A stretch of 55,367 bases of DNA from Guptibacillus hwajinpoensis (GTDB lineage: Bacteria > Bacillota > Bacilli > Bacillales > Bacillaceae_O). The DNA is taken from assembly GCA_016841765.1 (NCBI GenBank), contig JAENYN010000032.1, positions 1 through 55,367 of the forward strand, written 5' to 3'. A program made the translations under genes and the position numbers. The notes below the pieces were generated by a model, which was not told the DNA's origin, made no database searches, and worked only from the letters and a program-made list of their open reading frames with translations. This document shows, one piece after another, positions 50,266-55,367 of this stretch (the first letter of the stretch is position 1; the number at the start of each line of letters is the position of its first letter).

Positions 50266-50377
50266 TATGCATACACTCTTTCTTCGACATTATTTGTAGT
50301 TTTAACCTTTGCTACTATATCATGCACCCGAAAACGTGTAAACGCAGCCCTAATAACGCGTTAACGAAGTGCAGTGG

Positions 50378-50419
50378 TGCCTGGCAATTGCCTGGGAAGT
50401 CCCAGGCAATTGCCAGGCA
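50378..50419. repeat. Palindromic repeat family, copy 8 (prfB/yvjA intergenic)
   Basis: A 20-bp perfect stem (TGCCTGGCAATTGCCTGGGA and its complement) with a 2-nt loop AG. It combines the GCCTGGCAA and GCCTGGGA arms that occur separately in other copies. It lies between the prfB terminator and the start of the YitT-family gene. Confidence 0.92.
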
Positions 50420-50436
50420 TTATTTGCAACTAGCCC

Positions 50437-50475
50437 AAAAAACCCCTCTGCCGATAAGCCCGGCCAGAGGGGGTT
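50437..50475 (-). terminator. Terminator of prfB
   Basis: Minus-strand AACCCCCTCTG / CAGAGGGGTT stem with an inner GCCGGGC-ATCGGC segment, followed by six Ts, 27 bp past the prfB stop. Confidence 0.9.
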
Positions 50476-50502
50476 TTGGTTTCTTCTATATCATTCTGCG
50501 GA

Positions 50503-51601
50503 TTAAAGGTTCGAGCGCAGGTACGCATCGATGAAGGGCTCAAGGTTGCCGTCCATCACGGCCTGAACGTTGCCGTTTTCTTCATTTGTACGATGGTCTT
50601 TCACCATTGAGTAAGGGTGGAACACGTAGGATCGGATCTGGCTGCCCCAGCCGATGTCTTTTTGCTCGCCGCGGATTTCGGCCAGTTCCTTTTCCTGCTG
50701 TTCAATCTTGAGCTGATAAAGCTTTGCTTTCAGCATCTTCATCGCTCTTTCCCGGTTCTTGATCTGGGACCGTTCCGACTGGCAGGTGACGACCGTATTT
50801 GTCGGTGTGTGCGTAATACGGACAGCCGAGTCGGTCGTATTGACGTGCTGGCCCCCGGCGCCGCTTGACCGATACGTGTCGATCTTCAAATCCTCGGTCC
50901 GCACATCGATTTCAATTTCGTCATTGAACTCCGGCATCACATCGACGGAAACGAATGACGTATGGCGCCGCCCTGATGCGTCAAAAGGCGAAATCCTCAC
51001 CAGGCGGTGCACCCCTTTTTCAGCCTTCAAGTAGCCGTATGCATTATGGCCTTTGATGTTAAGCGTGACACTTTTGACGCCGGCTTCATCACCGGGCAGA
51101 TAATCGAGCGTATCGACTTTATAGCCTTTGCCCTCAGCCCAGCGCGTGTACATGCGGAGCAGCATCGAAGCCCAATCCTGCGACTCCGTTCCGCCCGCAC
51201 CAGGATGGATTTCCAGGATCGCATTGTTTTTATCATAAGGCTCGCTTAACAGCAACTCGAGTTCAAACTCGTTCATATCTTCCGTCAGATTCGTAATCTC
51301 GCTTTCAAGCTCTTCACGGAGATCGTCATCATGCTCTTCTTTGACAAGCTCATACGATACAGACAAATTTTCATAGCGTTCATCAAGGTCCTTTAATTTA
51401 TTGACCGAGTCTTTCAAGGCATTCACTTCATTAATGACGGTTTGTGCTTCATTCTGGTTATCCCAAAATGTCGGCATCGCCATTCTTTCTTCCAGTTCAG
51501 CTATCCGTTTCTCTTTGGTGGAGAGGTCAAAGAGACCCCCTAAAATCATTGATACGGCGGGACATCTTTTCTAATTCTTGTTTGATTTCTGCAAGTTCCA
51601 T
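50503..51601 (-). CDS. prfB: Peptide chain release factor 2, with programmed +1 frameshift
   Basis: Recognises UGA and UAA stop codons. The zero frame starts at the ATG at 51601 ([22 protein letters not shown] upstream) and reaches an in-frame TGA at 51527-51529 after 24 codons. The site reads AGGGGG-TCT-CTT-TGA-C, the classic internal ribosome site plus slippery CTT TGA. After a +1 shift translation resumes as [12 protein letters not shown], giving about 365 aa. The tripeptide SPF ([14 protein letters not shown]) and the catalytic GGQ ([14 protein letters not shown]) confirm RF2. The second-frame ORF alone (ATG at 51549) is not the native start. Confidence 0.97.
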
Positions 51602-51704
51602 CGAGACACCTCATCTATTTTCATATTTGTAGCATTTATACCCTGCAGGCCGGCATTTTATCACCGTGTCTGCTGATTTCCCAAAAGAATGATACCGTAA
51701 GGAA

Positions 51705-51727
51705 CTCCCCCCGGCATACGGAGAGAG
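51705..51727 (-). terminator. Weak hairpin downstream of secA
   Basis: Minus-strand CTCTCTCCG pairs with CGGGGGGAG (two G-U pairs) around TATGC; no good T run follows. It may slow or stabilise the secA 3' end ahead of prfB. Confidence 0.4.
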
Positions 51728-51750
51728 CCCCTGAAATTCATATTCTATCG

Positions 51751-54264
51751 TTAACTTCCGTGGCAATTCTTATACTTTTTACCGCTTCCGCATGGGCACG
51801 GATCGTTGCGGCCGATGTTTTCCTTCTTAACGTACGGTTTACGCTTCTTTTCCTCGCCTTCATTCGCGGAAGGATGGACAGCGGAAGACTCTTTCGCCAC
51901 TTCCTGGCGTTCCAGGTTATTGCGGATTTCCGCCTTCATAATGTACCGGGACACTTCATCTTCAATGGAAGCGACCATCGTCTCAAACATCTGGAAGCCT
52001 TCCATCTGATATTCGCGCAGCGGGTCCGTCTGTCCGTAAGCGCGCAAGTGGATACCCTGGCGGAGCTGTTCCATCGCATCAATGTGATCCATCCACTTCG
52101 AATCGACAGAACGGAGCAGGATAACTTTCTCAAATTCGCGCATCTGTTCAGAAGTGAGCTGCTGCTCTTTCTCATTATAGCGCTCTTTCACTTTTTCCAT
52201 AATGAGCTCGGTCATCTCTTCAGGCTCAATGCCCTTCAAGTCCTTCTCTGTAACAGTTCCTTCAGATAGAAGGTTTGCATTCACAAAGTTAACGATCTGC
52301 TCAAGCTCCCACTCTTCCTCGATATCAGAACCGGTATGAATCGACACAATCCGGCCAACGGAAGACAGGATCATCTTCTCAATGATTTCGCGCAGGTTAT
52401 CGGAACTCAACACGTCATTGCGCTGGTCATAAATGACTTCACGCTGCTGGCGCAGGACGTCATCGTAAGAAAGAAGCTGTTTACGGGCATCATAGTTATT
52501 GCCTTCGACACGTTTTTGGGCCGACTCGACCGCACGGCTGACCAACTTCGACTCGATCGGCTGTTCATCATCCATGCCAAGTCGTTCCATCATCGACTTC
52601 ATGTTATCGGAACCGAACCGCCGCATCAATTCATCTTCCATTGAAAGATAGAATTGGGACATGCCCGGGTCACCCTGACGTCCGGAACGTCCGCGCAGCT
52701 GGTTATCGATCCGGCGCGATTCGTGGCGTTCCGTGCCGATGACAGCCAGCCCGCCGAGTTCCTTGACGCCGTCACCAAGTTTGATATCGGTACCGCGCCC
52801 AGCCATATTGGTCGCAATCGTGACAGCCCCGGGCTGGCCTGCATCCTCAATGATTTGTGCCTCTTTGCCATGGTTTTTCGCATTCAGCACATTATGCTTA
52901 ACGCCTTTTTTCTTCAAATAACTGGACAATAGCTCGGATGTTTCGACAGCAACCGTACCGACAAGCACCGGCTGGCCTTTTTTATGGCGCTCGGCGATGT
53001 CATTGACGACAGCCCGGAATTTGCCGTCGATTGTCTTATAAACGAGATCGGCTTTGTCATCACGGACAATCGGCCGGTTCGTCGGAATGACGAGAACGTT
53101 CATATTATAAATGTTTCGGAATTCCTCTTCTTCCGTCTTCGCCGTACCGGTCATCCCGGCAAGCTTCTCATAGCGGCGGAAATAGTTTTGGAAAGTGATC
53201 GTCGCAAGCGTCATGCTCTCATTCTGGATTTCGAGCGCCTCTTTCGCCTCGATTGCCTGATGCAAGCCGTCGCTATAGCGGCGCCCTTTCATCAAACGCC
53301 CCGTGAACTGGTCGACGATGACAACTTCGCCGTCCTCCACGACATAGTCGGTATCGCGGTGCATGCTCACATGCGCCTTCAACGCCTGACTGATATGATG
53401 GTTCAGCTGGACATGTCTTACATCATACAAGTTTTCAATATTGAAAAACTGCTCAGCCTTATTAATGCCATCTTCTGTCAGCTGGACGCCTTTCGTTTTG
53501 ACATCATACGTATAATCCAATTCATTTTGAAGCCTGCGGACAAACGCATCCGCCATATGGTAAAGCTCTGTTGATTTGCTGGCACTCCCTGAAATGATCA
53601 GCGGTGTCCGTGCCTCATCAATCAAAATGGAGTCAACTTCGTCAATGATCGCAAAATGAAGCGGGCGCTGGACCATATGCTCTTTATACAGTACCATGTT
53701 GTCGCGCAAATAATCGAATCCGTATTCATTGTTTGTCCCATATGTGATATCAGCGTCGTACGCCGCTTTTTTCTCTTCTTTGGAAAGGCCGGTTACATTG
53801 AGCCCGACGGTCAGCCCGAGAAACTCAAACAGCTGCCCCATCTCTGTGGCGTCACGGCTGGCAAGGTATTCGTTGACTGTTACAATGTGGACGCCTTTGC
53901 CTGTCAGGGCATTCAAATATGCCGGCATTGTCGCCGCCAGCGTTTTACCTTCACCGGTCTTCATCTCGGAAATATTTCCTTCATGGAGGGCAATCCCGCC
54001 AAGTATCTGTACAGGAAATGGCGTCATGCCGAGTACACGCGTAGACGCTTCCCGCACGACCGCAAATGCTTCCGGAAGCATTTTGTCAAGATCCTCGCCA
54101 TCGGCATAGCGACTTTTGAAGTCTTCCGTTTTAGCCCGCAGGCCGTCATCGGAAAGCTTCTTCATCTCATCGGCCATTGCCTCTATTTGTTCAACGGACT
54201 TTTGCATTTTATTCAGTTGGCGCTGATTCCCGTCACCAATCACTTTCTTCAGGATACCAAGCAT
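51751..54264 (-). CDS. secA: Preprotein translocase ATPase SecA
   Basis: 837 aa from [19 protein letters not shown]1 has Walker [12 protein letters not shown] near residue 100 and the DEAD-type [15 protein letters not shown] near 205. The preprotein cross-linking domain, NBD2 ([30 protein letters not shown]) and a C-terminal SEC-C Zn motif ([16 protein letters not shown]) are all present. It drives export through SecYEG. I chose the ATG at 54264 (AGAGGAG upstream); the ATG at 54288 has no ribosome site. The upstream neighbour in B. subtilis (hpf) is absent in this window. Confidence 0.98.
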   Translation of the reverse strand: MLGILKKVIGDGNQRQLNKMQKSVEQIEAMADEMKKLSDDGLRAKTEDFKSRYADGEDLDKMLPEAFAVVREASTRVLGMTPFPVQILGGIALHEGNISEMKTGEGKTLAATMPAYLNALTGKGVHIVTVNEYLASRDATEMGQLFEFLGLTVGLNVTGLSKEEKKAAYDADITYGTNNEYGFDYLRDNMVLYKEHMVQRPLHFAIIDEVDSILIDEARTPLIISGSASKSTELYHMADAFVRRLQNELDYTYDVKTKGVQLTEDGINKAEQFFNIENLYDVRHVQLNHHISQALKAHVSMHRDTDYVVEDGEVVIVDQFTGRLMKGRRYSDGLHQAIEAKEALEIQNESMTLATITFQNYFRRYEKLAGMTGTAKTEEEEFRNIYNMNVLVIPTNRPIVRDDKADLVYKTIDGKFRAVVNDIAERHKKGQPVLVGTVAVETSELLSSYLKKKGVKHNVLNAKNHGKEAQIIEDAGQPGAVTIATNMAGRGTDIKLGDGVKELGGLAVIGTERHESRRIDNQLRGRSGRQGDPGMSQFYLSMEDELMRRFGSDNMKSMMERLGMDDEQPIESKLVSRAVESAQKRVEGNNYDARKQLLSYDDVLRQQREVIYDQRNDVLSSDNLREIIEKMILSSVGRIVSIHTGSDIEEEWELEQIVNFVNANLLSEGTVTEKDLKGIEPEEMTELIMEKVKERYNEKEQQLTSEQMREFEKVILLRSVDSKWMDHIDAMEQLRQGIHLRAYGQTDPLREYQMEGFQMFETMVASIEDEVSRYIMKAEIRNNLERQEVAKESSAVHPSANEGEEKKRKPYVKKENIGRNDPCPCGSGKKYKNCHGS

Positions 54265-54365
54265 TGCACTACGCTCCTCTGTATTCATTTCAGTTAAATC
54301 GAAAAAGCAAATTCCTCTTTATTTCCGGCAGCTATTCCAGCATTCGTTTTTTTAATACAACCTTT

Positions 54366-54395
54366 ATATTAACACTTTCTTGAAAAGAGTGCCAA
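54366..54395 (-). promoter_or_regulatory. Promoter of secA
   Basis: Minus-strand TTGGCA (54390-54395), 18-bp spacer, TAATAT (54366-54371). The leader to the chosen ATG is about 95 nt. Confidence 0.65.
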
Positions 54396-54617
54396 GTGTT
54401 TCACGGGCTCACAGACCGTATTTTCAGGAAGATAATGGATTATCCTGCCGGCTTTTTTGTAACTTTATGAAAAAAATGTGAACAAATGAATCCGATTTTT
54501 TGGAAATGTTGTTGATTTCCACAGTAAAAACGGTGCAAACTCACTTCACTGTCGATATTTCCCGGAAAATAACAACTTTTTTTGGCCGGTTATGTTGTTT
54601 TGACGATCGACAACGAT

Positions 54618-54740
54618 AGGGTTGATTTCCGTCCCCGGAACTCTCTTTTACGAAAAAGCACAGGTGCGACATCCATTCTTGCTTCTCTCAGGCGTTTCGC
54701 CTGTTGCATCCATTCGTCTTCTCCGCCTGTTAGATGTTCT
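54618..54740 (-). repeat. Decayed Bacillaceae repeat module, copy C
   Basis: GTTGATTTCCGTCCCCGG at the left resembles the usual outer end of the repeat, and 54658-54689 matches 32323-32354 at 27 of 32 positions. The GACCCCG/GAGGCTC centre is not recognisable, so this looks like a degraded or partial copy. Confidence 0.45.
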
Positions 54741-54965
54741 CAAAAACACCATCTCCTTTAGCAGGAAACTGCCTTCCCGATCACCTATGCCTTTTGAAAA
54801 TTTTCCGCTTAACAACGAACCCTTCTGGAAACTTTGTATATGTAAAAATAAACCTTTCCCAACCTAAAAATGGCACATTTGCCGAATTTTCATAACCGTT
54901 GTCCAAAATCTGCGTTATAATAGTCAAAGAACTTCAAATGCAGAATAAAGGAGTTTGCAGAGTAA

Positions 54966-55301
54966 ATGGGGGATTACAGACAGCAGAAGAAACAATTGGT
55001 GGAGATATACAAAAAGACCGTCTACCGTTATCGGAGAAAATACTTAAGAGGAGAACTGTCCATCGAGCGCTATACGGATTGGTACCGCTTCTCGATCGAT
55101 TCGCTGATTTCACTTGATTATTCGTTGACGACTGCGCATCACTATTTATTCAGCGCTGAAAAACAAGCGGACAGGGAACTGAAAAAACTATGGGCGAGTA
55201 CGACCGATCCAGGTGCCAAAGTCGGCATCCATAAACGGATTGCGATTGACAGGAATAGGGTTGAAGAACAGGAAGCCCGCACAATACATATAAAAAAGTA
55301 A
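54966..55301 (+). CDS. Unrecognised small basic protein (111 aa)
   Basis: The product begins MGDYRQQKKQLVEIYKKT and is rich in Lys, Arg and Tyr, with helix-forming stretches (VYRYRRKYLRGELSIERY, DYSLTTAHHYLFSAEKQA, ADRELKKLWAS). It has no signal peptide, Cys or membrane segment. AAAGGAG lies 12 bases upstream of the ATG, a little far, and a TATAAT (54916-54921) precedes it without a good -35. It is divergent from secA and complete in the window. I do not recognise the family. An inverted repeat follows at 55329. Confidence 0.65.
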   Translation: MGDYRQQKKQLVEIYKKTVYRYRRKYLRGELSIERYTDWYRFSIDSLISLDYSLTTAHHYLFSAEKQADRELKKLWASTTDPGAKVGIHKRIAIDRNRVEEQEARTIHIKK

Positions 55302-55328
55302 AACGCGCAGCCTTTGATATGCTCCCCC

Positions 55329-55367
55329 TAAGGTAGACAGGTTAAAAAATAAAACTTGTTTATCTTA
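55329..55367. repeat. Imperfect 15-bp inverted repeat at the window edge
   Basis: TAAGGTAGACAGGTT and AACTTGTTTATCTTA are inverted with three G/A differences, which stay paired as G-U in RNA; the loop is 9 nt. It is either a terminator-like hairpin after the unknown gene or the end of a mobile element continuing to the right. Confidence 0.5.

Larger units (their letters stand above)
54265..54965. other. Divergent intergenic region between secA and the unknown gene
   Basis: It contains the secA promoter, a terminator-like hairpin CAGG-ATAAT/ATTATCCTG with TTTTTT on the plus strand (54430-54467), a decayed repeat module at 54618-54740 and, near 54916, a TATAAT for the rightward gene. No coding gene is supported. 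Confidence 0.5.

Noticed and set aside
54430-54467. Plus-strand terminator ending an antisense RNA to secA
   Set aside because: The hairpin and T run are present, but no plus-strand promoter pointing to it was found, so an antisense transcript is not supported.

Overview
The window is a chromosomal core segment of a moderate-GC Bacillaceae-type Firmicute. The evidence is gene content and order, which follow the Bacillus subtilis secA-to-eno arc closely: secA-prfB-yvjA-cccB-ftsE-ftsX-M23-ctpB-minJ ... uvrB-uvrA ... yvlBCD, hprK-lgt-yvoD-ppaX-yvoF, hisZGDBHAFI, yvcD-trxB, nudix-rapZ-glmR-whiA-crh, clpP, tRNA-Arg(CCG), rpoN/sigL, cggR-gapA-pgk-tpiA-gpmI-eno. I cannot name the species. Nearly everything is on the minus strand. 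The clear exceptions are clpP, degV and an unrecognised gene at the right end.

Layout, left to right. (1) 1-7.3 kb: the glycolytic operon with its repressor gene cggR, a recognisable CggR operator and a sigma-A promoter. (2) 7.3-11.2 kb: a glutaredoxin-like gene, a MITE-like element, rpoN, and then a 1.2 kb gene-poor stretch. That stretch holds a candidate small RNA, two different 21-bp-periodic arrays and tRNA-Arg. (3) 11.2-19 kb: clpP with a CtsR box, the crh-whiA-glmR-rapZ-nudix operon, trxB and the TPR gene yvcD. (4) 19.3-25.9 kb: a complete eight-gene histidine operon. (5) 26-31.6 kb: degV, then hprK-lgt-yvoD-ppaX-yvoF. (6) 31.7-35.8 kb: a lipoprotein gene, yvlBCD and proC. (7) 36-41 kb: uvrBA with a LexA-type box. 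(8) 41.6-48.7 kb: an envelope/division block (SH3 lipoprotein, minJ, ctpB, M23 hydrolase, ftsX, ftsE). (9) 48.9-55.4 kb: cccB, a YitT-family gene, prfB with its programmed frameshift, secA, and an unknown gene next to an inverted repeat at the window edge.

Functionally, the window concentrates carbon-catabolite and glycolytic control: CggR/GapA, Crh, HprK, PpaX and GlmR. It also contains envelope biogenesis and proteolysis (FtsEX, M23, CtpB, MinJ, Lgt, SecA) and DNA repair (UvrAB).

The less expected content is all intergenic. Eight copies of a palindromic repeat family share the core GCCTGGCAATTGCCAGGC or its inverse. One copy forms the his-operon terminator and one lies inside the glycolytic operon between gapA and pgk. 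There is also a promoter-to-terminator unit for a small RNA of about 86 nt upstream of rpoN, and two arrays with different core motifs but the same 21-bp period. I found no prophage, CRISPR array or complete insertion sequence. All calls are from reading the sequence and recalled family knowledge; no database search was run.
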